DNA from: Bacteroidaceae bacterium
GTDB taxonomy: Bacteria; Bacteroidota; Bacteroidia; Bacteroidales; Bacteroidaceae
Length of the DNA stretch: 64,000 nucleotides
Assembly (NCBI GenBank): GCA_017633615.1
Contig: JAGBPB010000019.1
Location: 62,001-126,000, forward strand
Direction of reading: 5' to 3'
Shown: positions 1 to 8,900 of the stretch, piece by piece
How positions within the stretch are numbered: position 1 is the stretch's first letter
Layout of the letters: each line of letters begins with the position of its first letter
Notes under the pieces: model-generated
Databases searched by the model: none
What the model was told of the DNA's origin: nothing
What the model saw: only the letters and a program-made list of their open reading frames with translations
Translations under genes and position numbers: made by a program

Positions 1-882
1 ATGATCCACTACAGCCTGAACAAGCGGGAACTGCACGTGTTCGGGATTGGGGATATCAAACTCATGCCGGCCTTCACTGTCATGCAGTGCTATGGGCTGG
101 AAGGTGAATACGGAGAAACAGATCATGCCCTTGTCACCTATCAGTTCAATACGGTCCTCTTTGGCTGATTCATCGGCCACAAAGCACCATGAACCTGAAC
201 CTACCAGGCCGGTCTCAAATTTGAAACAGGCGCTGACGGTATCTTCGGCCTGGTAGAGACCGCCTCTGTTGCTGCAAAGTCCGTAAGCATCGATTATGCA
301 GCCGCACAGTTCCTGAACCATATCAATCTGATGCGGAGCCAGGTCATAGAAATAACCTCCTCCCGATATGTCCGGGATGACACGCCAGGGCAGGTTGGTA
401 CTGTTGTAGTCCAGCTCCTTGGGCGGTTGGGCAAAGCGTATCTGTACGTTGATGAGTTTGCCTATCTGAGGAATAAGTTCCTTGACCTTAAGGAAGTAGG
501 GCAGATAACGGCGGTAGTATGCCACGAAACAGGGTACTCCGGTCTCGCGTGATACGCGGTTTATCCTCATGCACTCCTCATAGCTCTGTGCCATAGGTTT
601 CTCAATATAGACCGGCTTGCCGGCTTTCATGGCCATAATGGCATATGTGGCGTGTGATGAAGGTGGTGTGGCTATATAGACGGCATCCACATTGGGATCA
701 TCTATAAGATCCATGGCATCAGTATACCATTTCTTTATATTATGCCTCTCTGCATATGAACGAACCTTGGCTTTATCACGGCTCATGACAGCCTCAATGG
801 CAGAGCCTTCAGCCTTGGCGAATGCAGGACCGCTCTTTTTTTCAGTAACCTGGCCGCATCCAATAAAACCCCATCTGATCAT
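1..882 (-). CDS. Gfo/Idh/MocA family NAD(P)-dependent oxidoreductase, C-terminus cut by window edge
   Basis: The reading frame stays open from an ATG at 882 down to base 1, giving 294 codons with no stop, so the C-terminus lies outside the window. The N-terminus is a Rossmann fold with the dinucleotide motif GFIGCGQVTEKK (residues 5-16). The family motif EKPMA follows at about residue 95, and an H-Q-I-D segment near residue 180 matches the usual catalytic/substrate region. Members oxidise or reduce sugars and inositols in the cytosol. The sequence does not show which substrate is used. No signal peptide is present. The porin gene lies 21 bp upstream on the same strand, so the two may be cotranscribed. 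The family is firm; the specific reaction is unknown. Confidence 0.9.
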   Translation of the reverse strand, partial: MIRWGFIGCGQVTEKKSGPAFAKAEGSAIEAVMSRDKAKVRSYAERHNIKKWYTDAMDLIDDPNVDAVYIATPPSSHATYAIMAMKAGKPVYIEKPMAQSYEECMRINRVSRETGVPCFVAYYRRYLPYFLKVKELIPQIGKLINVQIRFAQPPKELDYNSTNLPWRVIPDISGGGYFYDLAPHQIDMVQELCGCIIDAYGLCSNRGGLYQAEDTVSACFKFETGLVGSGSWCFVADESAKEDRIELIGDKGMICFSVFTFQPIALHDSEGRHEFDIPNPEHVQFPLVQAVVDH

Positions 883-903
883 ATTAGGAAAAGAACTGTA
901 TTG

Positions 904-3000
904 TCAATCGTAGAACGTCCAGCTCAAGCCGAACTTGATCATGCCCGGATTGGCAGGGTAACCGGGAACTATGAATGAGTCACGGTTATTCATGAGTCCG
1001 TAATTGGCATGGTAATACATTACATAGAAACGCACTCCGCGCAGTGAACAGTTAACATATCCGGTCAGCAACGGATATCCGCCCACCTGTTGCATGCATG
1101 CGTCACTCTGCAGGTGGTACATACCTACCGCAGGGCAGTAGCCGGGAGCGTCATAGCGTGTAAAATAGAGAGCATTGGCACCCACCTCCATGTGGAGCCT
1201 CTTATAGTATATGAACTTGAAATAGAGATCAGAGAATACGTTCAGGTCAGGCAGAGGAATAATCTTTTTATCGCCTGACAGCTGGTAGGTTATGAGGTTG
1301 TCCCAATGCAACGGGCCTAACTTGAAGTTCTGCTGCAATGTGGCACTCAGGATCTGTATTGAGCCGTTGTGTTGGGCTGCAGAGATGGAGTAGGAGGGTT
1401 GGGTTACATTGTTACCGTTAACATATGCTCCGCCGTCATTCTTCAGATAGATGTAATTTGCTACATTCTCTACGTCAAGCTGGAATCTTGTGCCCGTTTT
1501 TTCAAGTTCAATGTATCCGCCGAATCTTGTCCGGAACTCTTTCTTGAAATCATTGTCCCACCATGCGTATGTGGAGTGATAGTTCTCATAGAAGAATGGC
1601 GCTTTCTTGGCTGACATATCAGCGTAAGCGCCTATTTTGGCCTCTTTGCCCATTACGGGGTATTTGAGCTGCATCTCACCCGATAATGTGAAATCACCTA
1701 AATTTTCACCCAGCAGGATGCTCTCTATCTCTGCGCGGAAGGTCAGGTTCTCTCCCTTTGCTTTTTCCAGGCGGCCTCCTATGGAGAAATTGCCTTCAGA
1801 GTAGCGGCGCATATACTCGTCTGAGCCCAATGTATCGGGCATGGCGTAGTTCTTGTATTCGTAGCGTGCAAATGCAGACAGACCTGCAAAAGCCCATCTG
1901 GTCGAACCTTCCAGCAGTGACATTGACAAGGTGTTGGTTACATAGAAATTGCGCATCTTGTCAACGGAGTCCTTTTTCAGGAAGGATTTTGTGTAGTAAC
2001 CGTCAGGAACCTTATAATAGATATATCTGCGCTGCAGGTTACCAATTTCAAGGGTGTGGGCTATCTTGCCCAGTTCAACATCACGATGGAATGTATATAC
2101 GGTGTCACCTATGCTGTCAGTGCGTGAAACGGTGGTTTTTATGGTGAGGTTCTGGTTGAGCATGGCCTGGGCGCGTTTAAGGTTGTTCCAGTTGCTGTAC
2201 ATGCGGAATGGAATGTCCTCAGGAGCGTATTGTTTCTTTCCCTCGGCCTTTGCCTCAGGATTGGTGATGTAAAGGAGTTCCTGTATTCCTCCGTTCTCTG
2301 CAACCTTTATCTCATCCTTATTGGCTGTTACGTACAGGTTGTATATGTCGCCACGAAAATAGGTGTAGACTCTGGCATCAAACATTGATGTGGACTGATT
2401 GTCATACCGGCCTCGTCCAAGCAGATAATCCATGTCAAAACCTATTCCGAACCTTTTGTTGAAATTGGCTGTAAAGTAACCCTTTAAATGTTCCTCGCCG
2501 GTGCGCTTATTGCCTCCCTTATAATAATCCAGTGTCACGTGAGGCGTCTTGGCATCAGTGAATCTGAAATCCTGCGCATTCTTGATCCAAAAATCATACG
2601 GGGCGTCAAAGATGAAATCATCAGGTGTCTTGCGCTCAAAATAGAGTCTTGACAGACGTGGTGATCCCATGTTGCCCAGATGGCTGTATGTTCCGAAAAT
2701 ACCCTCCGTGAGGTGGACATTATGGAAGGAGTGGTGCAGAGTGTCAGGTTGTATTATTTCAGGCAGACCGGTACTGGTGTTGATTATCCATTGATAATAC
2801 TCCTTGGATACATCGCGCTCCACTACGGTTGAGTCCTTGTCGGGATCCATGTTCATGAATCCGTCCATTTTCTCACCGTTGAATCCGTCCTGATTTTGGG
2901 AGAGCGTGCTTTGAGCCTGGGCAGATATGGAAAACAGCAGTGCTGTAAAAAGCGCCGTCACTCCTGTAAGAATTCTTATGGAGGGTATGCGGATTGACAT
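904..3000 (-). CDS. Putative outer-membrane porin (Porin_10 type)
   Basis: A protein of about 698 residues with an N-terminal signal peptide ending at a typical ISAQAQ cleavage region. It is rich in alternating aromatic/polar beta strands and ends in an aromatic-rich final strand (GLSWTFYD), as outer-membrane barrels do. Its overall pattern fits the Bacteroidota putative-porin family (Porin_10), which has no assigned substrate. I chose the start MSIRIPS at 3000. A longer in-frame start at 3033 would overlap the upstream J-domain gene, while the chosen start leaves one base between them. It is probably cotranscribed with the upstream DUF4468 and J-domain genes. Transport of small solutes is inferred from the family only. 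Confidence 0.8.
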   Translation of the reverse strand: MSIRIPSIRILTGVTALFTALLFSISAQAQSTLSQNQDGFNGEKMDGFMNMDPDKDSTVVERDVSKEYYQWIINTSTGLPEIIQPDTLHHSFHNVHLTEGIFGTYSHLGNMGSPRLSRLYFERKTPDDFIFDAPYDFWIKNAQDFRFTDAKTPHVTLDYYKGGNKRTGEEHLKGYFTANFNKRFGIGFDMDYLLGRGRYDNQSTSMFDARVYTYFRGDIYNLYVTANKDEIKVAENGGIQELLYITNPEAKAEGKKQYAPEDIPFRMYSNWNNLKRAQAMLNQNLTIKTTVSRTDSIGDTVYTFHRDVELGKIAHTLEIGNLQRRYIYYKVPDGYYTKSFLKKDSVDKMRNFYVTNTLSMSLLEGSTRWAFAGLSAFARYEYKNYAMPDTLGSDEYMRRYSEGNFSIGGRLEKAKGENLTFRAEIESILLGENLGDFTLSGEMQLKYPVMGKEAKIGAYADMSAKKAPFFYENYHSTYAWWDNDFKKEFRTRFGGYIELEKTGTRFQLDVENVANYIYLKNDGGAYVNGNNVTQPSYSISAAQHNGSIQILSATLQQNFKLGPLHWDNLITYQLSGDKKIIPLPDLNVFSDLYFKFIYYKRLHMEVGANALYFTRYDAPGYCPAVGMYHLQSDACMQQVGGYPLLTGYVNCSLRGVRFYVMYYHANYGLMNNRDSFIVPGYPANPGMIKFGLSWTFYD

Positions 3001-3001
3001 A

Positions 3002-3415
3002 TCAGGGAACCAGTCTGAGAATATATTCAGCAATCTTTATGAGCAACGAAATACCGCATGCTACATAAAAGGGGGTGGTGCCTATGGCTCCGCTCCATTG
3101 CAGAATGAACAGGATTGTAGTTATTGCGGCTCCTGCCAGAAAGAGGGTGTTCAGGGCGTATCTGGTTTTCTCCCTGTTGGCTGAATTGCCTGTTCTGTGT
3201 CTTCGCTTGCCGCCTTTGCTTACTTTTCCGGTCACATCATAGACGGCACGGCTGTCCATATCTGACAGAATTGTGTAAGCCTCAACTATACGTGAATAAC
3301 CCGGTGAACCTTCAGGGTTCTCCTTGATGAGACGTTCATATGCGGATTGTATCTGGGCGTCCGATGCTGTCTCTTCAATCTCAAGAATGGCGTATAGCTC
3401 TTTCTTTCCGGCCAT
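3002..3415 (-). CDS. Degenerate J-domain (DnaJ-like) membrane protein lacking HPD
   Basis: A 137-residue protein. Residues 1-65 align by eye with a J-domain: KKELYAILEIEETASDAQI for helix I and the start of helix II, then AYERLIKE, then IVEAYTILSDMDSRAVYD for helix III. The HPD tripeptide that activates Hsp70 ATPase is missing; the loop reads KENPEGSPGYSR instead. A basic linker (KGGKRRHR) follows, and then two hydrophobic segments (about 88-107 and 115-134) that should anchor it in the inner membrane. The start overlaps the stop of the upstream DUF4468 gene by one base, which suggests translational coupling. Without HPD, stimulation of DnaK is unlikely, so a tethering or scaffold role is more plausible. 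This role is inference. Confidence 0.75.
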   Translation of the reverse strand: MAGKKELYAILEIEETASDAQIQSAYERLIKENPEGSPGYSRIVEAYTILSDMDSRAVYDVTGKVSKGGKRRHRTGNSANREKTRYALNTLFLAGAAITTILFILQWSGAIGTTPFYVACGISLLIKIAEYILRLVP

Positions 3416-4014
3416 TATTCAGGTTTGTTGCTGGTTAAAGCTTCTGCAGCTTTACTGAACAGTATATCCTTCATGTCAATGGTCTTGATACGGAACTTAC
3501 CGGTACTCTTAAGGAACTTGGTGCCCTTGCGGTTGTAAGCCTCCTGATCAGTGATCCAATCCTCTGCAGGGAAGACCTTGCCGCCTCCTTCACGTCCCTC
3601 CTCATAACGGTACTTGATGTCGGTTATCTTCATCGTAACCGCTCCATCCTTTACGGATGCGGAGAAATTGTAAGAGATTTTTGATTCATCCACTACCAAA
3701 GCGGAACTTTTGAAGACAATCATCTGGTCAACGTGGAAAATGAAACGGCGTGCATCGGCATCCTCGTTGAGAATGCGTCCGGCGTTTGCATATGGTAAAG
3801 CGAAACGTCCCTTTGCCCAGTTAAGCAAAAGCTCATAACAGTAGTCTTCACTCATGCCTTCCGGAATCTGGTATGTCTGGGTAAAATAAACCATTCCGTT
3901 CTCATCAACAGGAACAGCACCTTTTGCGTATTTGGGATTCTGTTCGTCAACAACTTTTGCTGTAGCTAAAAGAGTGACCAAAAGCGCGGTTATTGTCAAT
4001 AAAGCCTTTTTCAT
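3415..4014 (-). CDS. DUF4468-like exported protein with TBP-like fold
   Basis: A 199-residue protein from the start MKKALLTITALLV at 4014. The in-frame ATG at 4041 was rejected because it falls inside the -7 promoter box (4039-4046). A signal peptide is followed by a mature domain beginning near KVVDEQNPKYAKG. The pattern of an aromatic-rich first strand, an alanine/arginine helix (NWAKGRFALPYANAG) and later strands ending in a conserved YRYEEG segment matches the Bacteroidales DUF4468 family, whose function is unknown. It is the first gene of the minus-strand group that continues with the J-domain protein and the porin. Periplasmic location is inferred from the signal peptide. Confidence 0.7.
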   Translation of the reverse strand: MKKALLTITALLVTLLATAKVVDEQNPKYAKGAVPVDENGMVYFTQTYQIPEGMSEDYCYELLLNWAKGRFALPYANAGRILNEDADARRFIFHVDQMIVFKSSALVVDESKISYNFSASVKDGAVTMKITDIKYRYEEGREGGGKVFPAEDWITDQEAYNRKGTKFLKSTGKFRIKTIDMKDILFSKAAEALTSNKPE

Positions 4015-4038
4015 AAAGTATACCTTTAATATAGTGCA

Positions 4039-4046
4039 CAAAAATA
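4039..4046 (-). promoter_or_regulatory. Candidate -7 promoter box for the DUF4468 gene
   Basis: The minus strand reads TATTTTTG, an exact match to the Bacteroidota -7 consensus TAnnTTTG. I find no clear TTTG box about 19 bases upstream. Transcription would start near 4033, about 19 bases before the chosen ATG at 4014. This supports that start over the ATG at 4041. Confidence 0.55.
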
Positions 4047-4200
4047 GTCATTTTTTTACTGATATAGGGAAGCTATGCTCCGTATTATTGGTGAATTAAC
4101 AACTATGATGCGTTACAGGGTGTTTTAGGGCATATTTTGCCCGTTTTTACCCATTATATATACTTTTTTGACATTTTTTTTTAAAAAAGATGATTGAATC

Positions 4201-4231
4201 TTTGCAACTAATGGAATAAGTATTATTTTTG
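4201..4231 (+). promoter_or_regulatory. Full-consensus Bacteroidota promoter of the histone-like gene
   Basis: TTTG at 4201-4204 is followed by 19 bases and then TATTTTTG at 4224-4231. This matches both halves of the primary sigma (-33 TTTG, -7 TAnnTTTG) promoter at the ideal spacing. It is the best promoter match in the window. That fits a highly expressed small nucleoid protein with a 5' leader of about 40 bases. Confidence 0.8.
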
Positions 4232-4276
4232 CGTCAGTATGGATTAACCAATTAATCATTTCAATAACAAACAACT

Positions 4277-4450
4277 ATGGAGAAAATTTTGAAACAGGCT
4301 GCTGAGCTTTATGCAGCTTTTGCAAAGGACGCAAACGCACAGGTTGAGAAGGGAAACAAGGCTGCCGGCACACGTGCTCGCAAGGCATCTCTTGAGCTCG
4401 AGAAACTGATGAAGGAATTCCGCAAGGCTTCACTCGCAGCAGCAAAGTAA
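4277..4450 (+). CDS. Histone H1-like small basic protein (Hc1-type, Bacteroidota)
   Basis: An ORF of 57 codons plus stop. The peptide starts MEKILKQAAELYAAFAKDA and continues through NKAAGTRARKASLELEKLM to end in FRKASLAAAK. The segment GNKAAGTRARKASLELEKLMKEFRK is the hallmark of short Bacteroidota proteins annotated as histone H1-like. These are lysine/arginine/alanine rich and likely bind DNA without sequence specificity. The gene stands alone, with a full-consensus promoter upstream and a strong intrinsic terminator directly downstream. Its last 10 codons and stop are repeated in inverted orientation at 4501-4535. DNA binding is taken from the family, not shown here. Confidence 0.85.
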   Translation: MEKILKQAAELYAAFAKDANAQVEKGNKAAGTRARKASLELEKLMKEFRKASLAAAK

Positions 4451-4535
4451 ATTTTGGACAAGTTTATAAAATAGGGTGCAAATATTTGCACCCTATTTTT
4501 TTGTCAGAAATTTACTTTGCTGCTGCGGTGAAGCC
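4426..4535. repeat. Long imperfect inverted repeat spanning the histone-gene 3' end
   Basis: The arm 4426-4461 and the reverse complement of 4501-4535 match at 33 positions, with two mismatches and one single-base gap. The left arm includes the final codons and stop of the histone-like gene. The 39-base spacer between the arms holds the intrinsic terminator, so the whole 110-bp region can form one nested hairpin. The right arm lies in the 3' region of the convergent efflux operon. Confidence 0.85.
4468..4503 (+). terminator. Intrinsic terminator of the histone-like gene
   Basis: A perfect palindrome, AATAGGGTGCAAAT followed by its reverse complement, runs straight into a run of Ts at 4496-4502. 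It starts 18 bases after the stop codon. The A-run on the left flank means it may also act on the convergent minus-strand efflux transcript. Confidence 0.85.
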
Positions 4536-4583
4536 ATTCCTTCTTTTATTTTGCTACGCAAAAGCGCTCCTTTCAGTCGCTTG

Positions 4584-4617
4584 CCGGCCTCCGGCCGGGT
4601 AACGGCATAGCCGTTAC
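4584..4617 (-). repeat. Two adjacent GC-rich hairpins after the efflux operon
   Basis: CCGGCC-TCC-GGCCGG (4584-4598) is directly followed by GTAACGGC-ATA-GCCGTTAC (4599-4617), each a perfect stem with a three-base loop. They lie 24 bases beyond the TolC stop codon in the minus direction. There is no T-run beside them, so they look more like 3'-end protecting or repeat-type hairpins than a classical terminator. Confidence 0.6.
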
Positions 4618-4640
4618 TATTAGTGCAAAAGTTCTCTGTC

Positions 4641-5960
4641 TTACTGCAGATATTGTGTGATGCGGCCACTGATCTGGAGGAGGGAGATTTCACAGACCTT
4701 GGTGTCATACTGCACCTGCAGCAGGCTCTCCTCAGCATCCAGAAGTGATTTCTGTGCCTCACGCATCTCAAGACCGGACAGGTTTCCAAGCATATAGCGT
4801 TCTTGGGCAATCTCCATAGTCTCCTGAGCGGTCTTGAGGTTCTGTTCCTGGAGTTCAAGCAGCATCAGGTTGTTTTGGTAAGCCTGCCAGAAATCATTCA
4901 GGTTTGCACGGAGCTGCAGCTCAAGCTGGTCAATGGTGATATCGGCCGTGAGCTCATCAAGGCGGGCGTTGCGTTCCTGAACACGTTGCTTTCCTGTAAT
5001 GAGATTGATTCCCATTGTGGCACCGAATGATGGCCCCCAGTTGGTACGGTCAGTGTAGGTGCTGTTTCCGTAAATATTGTGCGTAATACCATAAGATGCG
5101 TTGAGTCTGATGTACGGATAGTTGCGGGCCTGTACTGTGCGGCGGTCCAGCTGTGCAAGTGCGCGGTTACTCTCGGCACGCAGAAGTGATGCATTGGTCT
5201 TCATCATGTCATCATACAAAGACTCATAGTCAAGCCCGGTAAGCAGGTTGATGGCTGTATCTGCTGCTACATGAACAGAACGAAGGTCTTGATTTGACAT
5301 CAAGCGGTTTATACGTATATTGGCCGATGCCACTGACTCATGCTGCTTAAGGCTCTTGGCACTGTCAGAGTTGAAATAGACTTGTGCCTGCTGCATCTCC
5401 AGACGGGAATTGCCTCCCATGTCATAACGTTCACTGCTTATGCGCAGACGTTCCTTGGAGAGTGATGCCGCGTACTCCAGATTCTTGAGATGTATGGTCT
5501 GACGTACCAGGTTGTAGTACTCTGTAGTCAGGGTAGCTATGTAATCCTCAATGGCAATGCGGGTCTGGATGGTTCCCTGGTTATGAAGCTCCTCCAGGCG
5601 GTCACGTGTGGCCTGTATACTGAATCCGTCAAAAACGGTCCAGTCAGCACGTAACTGTGCGCTTAGGGTGTGATCCAGGACGTTGCGGTTGGATACTGTT
5701 GATCCATCGGATGCAAGAGTTGCATCATTGCTGGAAAGAGAACCTGAGTAGCTGCCCGTGGCGGTCAGGGTAGGTGAGCCTCCGGCATAAAGCCATGAGT
5801 CATTGTTGGCTGTTTTCTCCTCTGATATATTTACCAGTTTTATCTGATAACTCTCTCTGATACCCTCCTCAAGGCAATCTTTGAGTGTCATTATCTGCGC
5901 CTGCACACCGATGCTCAGGGCAAGGGCAGCGGCTGTATATATTATTCTGTATGGTCTCAT
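4641..5960 (-). CDS. TolC-family outer-membrane efflux channel (RND operon)
   Basis: A 439-residue protein with a signal peptide (MRPYRIIYTAAALALSIGVQAQ) followed by MTLKDCLEEGIRESYQIKLV, the usual opening of the outer-membrane efflux protein domain. Two OEP repeats follow, dominated by long coiled-coil helices (for example LRISSERYDMGGNSRLEMQQA near 170 and IAQERYMLGNLSGLEMREAQ near 390). The paired YxxGxxSxLE motifs are typical of TolC. Three such chains would form the trimeric channel joined to the RND pump. Its start overlaps the pump stop by four bases (ATGA), so it is the last gene of a three-gene operon. Length is normal for the family. Confidence 0.93.
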   Translation of the reverse strand: MRPYRIIYTAAALALSIGVQAQIMTLKDCLEEGIRESYQIKLVNISEEKTANNDSWLYAGGSPTLTATGSYSGSLSSNDATLASDGSTVSNRNVLDHTLSAQLRADWTVFDGFSIQATRDRLEELHNQGTIQTRIAIEDYIATLTTEYYNLVRQTIHLKNLEYAASLSKERLRISSERYDMGGNSRLEMQQAQVYFNSDSAKSLKQHESVASANIRINRLMSNQDLRSVHVAADTAINLLTGLDYESLYDDMMKTNASLLRAESNRALAQLDRRTVQARNYPYIRLNASYGITHNIYGNSTYTDRTNWGPSFGATMGINLITGKQRVQERNARLDELTADITIDQLELQLRANLNDFWQAYQNNLMLLELQEQNLKTAQETMEIAQERYMLGNLSGLEMREAQKSLLDAEESLLQVQYDTKVCEISLLQISGRITQYLQ

Positions 5961-8900
5961 TCCTTTTTCTTCTGGGTTTTACGGTCAGTTGAAATGTAAC
6001 TGTAAACAGCAGGTACAATGTACATCGTAAAGAATGTGGATATAAGCATTCCGCCTACTACGGCTGTACCCATGGCTACGCGTCCTGCACTGCCCTCACC
6101 ATGTGCGAACATAAGCGGCAGCAGACCCAGCATGGTCGATGTGCTGGTCATAAGGATAGGACGCAGACGCTGAACTGATGCCTGGCGTATGGCATCGGCC
6201 TTGTCTATTCCGTTACCTTGTTTTTGGTTTGCGAACTCCACGATCAGAATACCGTTCTTGGCCACCAGTCCTATAAGCATGATGATACCGATCTCACTGA
6301 AGATGTTCATGGTCTGACCGCCTCCGCGTATGAATACCAACGCTCCGAATACAGCCAGCGGCACGGTGATCATGACTATTAGCGGATCTTTGAAGCTCTC
6401 AAACTGTGCGGCAAGTACCAGATAGATGAGCAGCAGTGCCAGACCGAATGCAAACAGCAGGCTGTTGGAACTCTCACGGAAATCCTTTGACTCACCTGTA
6501 AGGGCGGTGCGGAATGTATCGTCAAGAGTCTCCTTGGCAATCTTGTCCATTTCATCAAGCGCCTGGCCCAGAGTATAACCCTTACCCAGTCCTGCCGATA
6601 CTGTGGCCGATACAAATCTGTTGTAGCGGTACAGACGCGGGGGTGCGATATCCTCCTTGAGATCCACAAGATTCTCCATCTGGATCATACTGCCGCTTCC
6701 GCTGCGCATGTAGATTGATTTGAGGGCCTGTGTGGTGTTACGCTGCTGGCGGTTGATCTCACCTATTATGTCATACTGCTTTCCGTTCATGTAGAGGTAG
6801 CCCATGCGCTGTCCACTCAGTCCCCACTGCAGGGTCTGGGCAATGTCACGGGTACTTACGCCCAGCAGGTTGGCCTTCTCACGGTTAATGGATATTCGTA
6901 CCTCAGGCTTGGAGAACTTAAGGTCGGCATCGGCCATCTGGAATGCGGGGTTCTCATTCACCTTGGCAAGGAAGGTGGGCAGAACATCCTGCAGCTTCTC
7001 AATGTTGGTGGCCTGCAGTACATAGCGCACCGGCATGCCGCCGCGGCCTCCGGCAAATGAAGACTGCTGCTGTACGAATGCGCGGGCATCGTTCTCACGG
7101 CGCACTGCGGCACTCAGTTTCTCGAACACCTCCATCTGTGAGTAGCTGCGCTCGTTTATGTCCTTGAGGGTAATCTGTATGTTGCCGCCTCCCGATGATA
7201 CACGTGCTGTCACGAACTTGGCATCGGGCATAAGTGAATCAACCACGTCGTTTATGCGCTCGGTGTAGTCACGCATGTACTCGTATGTTACGCCTTCCGG
7301 GCCCTGTGTACGTACCGTCACCTGCGAGCGGTCCTCCATGGGAGCCATCTCGGACGGGGTCTTGCTCCACATCCAGGCTGCGAATCCCAATGCCACGACC
7401 ATGGTGGTCAGGGCTATCCAGCGGTTGCGCAGAATAAAGTCAAGGCTCTTGCTGTAGTAGCGGTTAAGGCCTTCAAAGAAAGGCTCTGACCAAGCGTAGA
7501 AACGGTTTTTCTTTTCACGGCGAACCAGGATCTTGGTGGAGAGCATGGGGGTGAATGTCAGGGCGGCGAATGTGGAAATGACCACGGCGCCTGCAATCAC
7601 GAATGCGAACTCACGGAACAGACGGCCTGTCTGACCCTCCATGAACACTATGGGTACGAATACGCAGAGCAGTGTTATAGAGGTGGATATGATGGCAAAC
7701 AGAATCTCCTTGGAGCCGTCGATACCGGCCTGCAGGGGTGTCATGCCTTTCTCTATGCGGTTGTATATGTTCTCGGTCATGACTATGGCGTCATCGACCA
7801 CAAGTCCTACGGATAGCACAACTGCAAGCATGGATAGCACATTTATACTGAATCCCATAAAGTACATCACAAAGAATGAACCTATTATGGCTACCGGGAT
7901 AACAAGGCAGGGTATCAGCGTAACACGCCAGTCACGCAGGAACAGGAAAATTATAAGTATTACCAGCGCGAATGCCTCATAAAGTGTGGTCTTAACTTCA
8001 TTGATGGAGGCTCGGATAAAGCGTGTGTTATCAAAACCGTACTCGTAACCAACATCCTCAGGCAGGTCCTTCTCCATGAGTTTCATGCGGTCATATACGG
8101 CATTGGCTATGTTGATGTGATTGGCACCCGGCTGCGGGGTTACTGCCACACCCACCATAGGTATGCCGTTCATCTTCATGTAACTCTTTATGTCACGCGG
8201 GCTCAGTTCTGCCTGGCCTACATCGCTGAAACGGATAACCTTGGTGCCGTCATGTTTGATGACCAGATTGTTGAACTCCTCAGTGGTGTGCATTTGGCCA
8301 AGGGTGCGTATCTCAAGCTCTGTGGTATTACCCTCAATGGTTCCTGAAGGTAGCTCCACGTTCTCGCGGTCCAGGGCGTTCTTTACGTCCATGGGGGTGA
8401 TGCCGTAACCTGACATCTTTACGGGATCAAGCCACAGGCGCATGCAGTAACGCTTTTCACCCCAAATCATTACGGAGCTTACATCCTGGATGGTCTGCAG
8501 TTGCTCTTTTACTACAAGGTCAGCCAGTTCACTCAGCTCCAGAAGGGAGCGTTTGTCACTGTGCAGGGCCACCATAAGGATAGGCATGGCGTCTGCATCG
8601 GCTTTGGAAACGGTGGGCGGATCGCAGTCACGGGGCAGCATTCGCTGGGCACGTGATACCTTGTCTCGTACATCATTGGCTGCGGTCTCAAGGTCGACGG
8701 ATAGCTCAAACTCAACGGTGATGCGGCTGCTTCCGTACTGGCTTACCGATGAAAGAGAACGGATGCCGGGAATACCGTTGATCTGCTGTTCAAGCGGCTC
8801 TGTAATCTGATTTTCAATAACCTCTGCATTGGCTCCGGGGTATGTGGCCGATACAGAAATGATAGGATTATCTACTGAAGGGTATTCGCGCACGCCAAGG

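Noticed and set aside
4081..4160. GGGCATATTTTGCCC hairpin followed by Ts upstream of the histone promoter
   Set aside because: No plus-strand gene ends before it, and the T-run is short and interrupted. I could not support calling it a terminator.
4493..4858. 121-codon minus-strand frame overlapping the TolC 3' end and the hairpin region
   Set aside because: It reads through the terminator and hairpins and out of frame into the TolC gene, with arginine/cysteine-rich low-quality sequence. It looks like a shadow frame.
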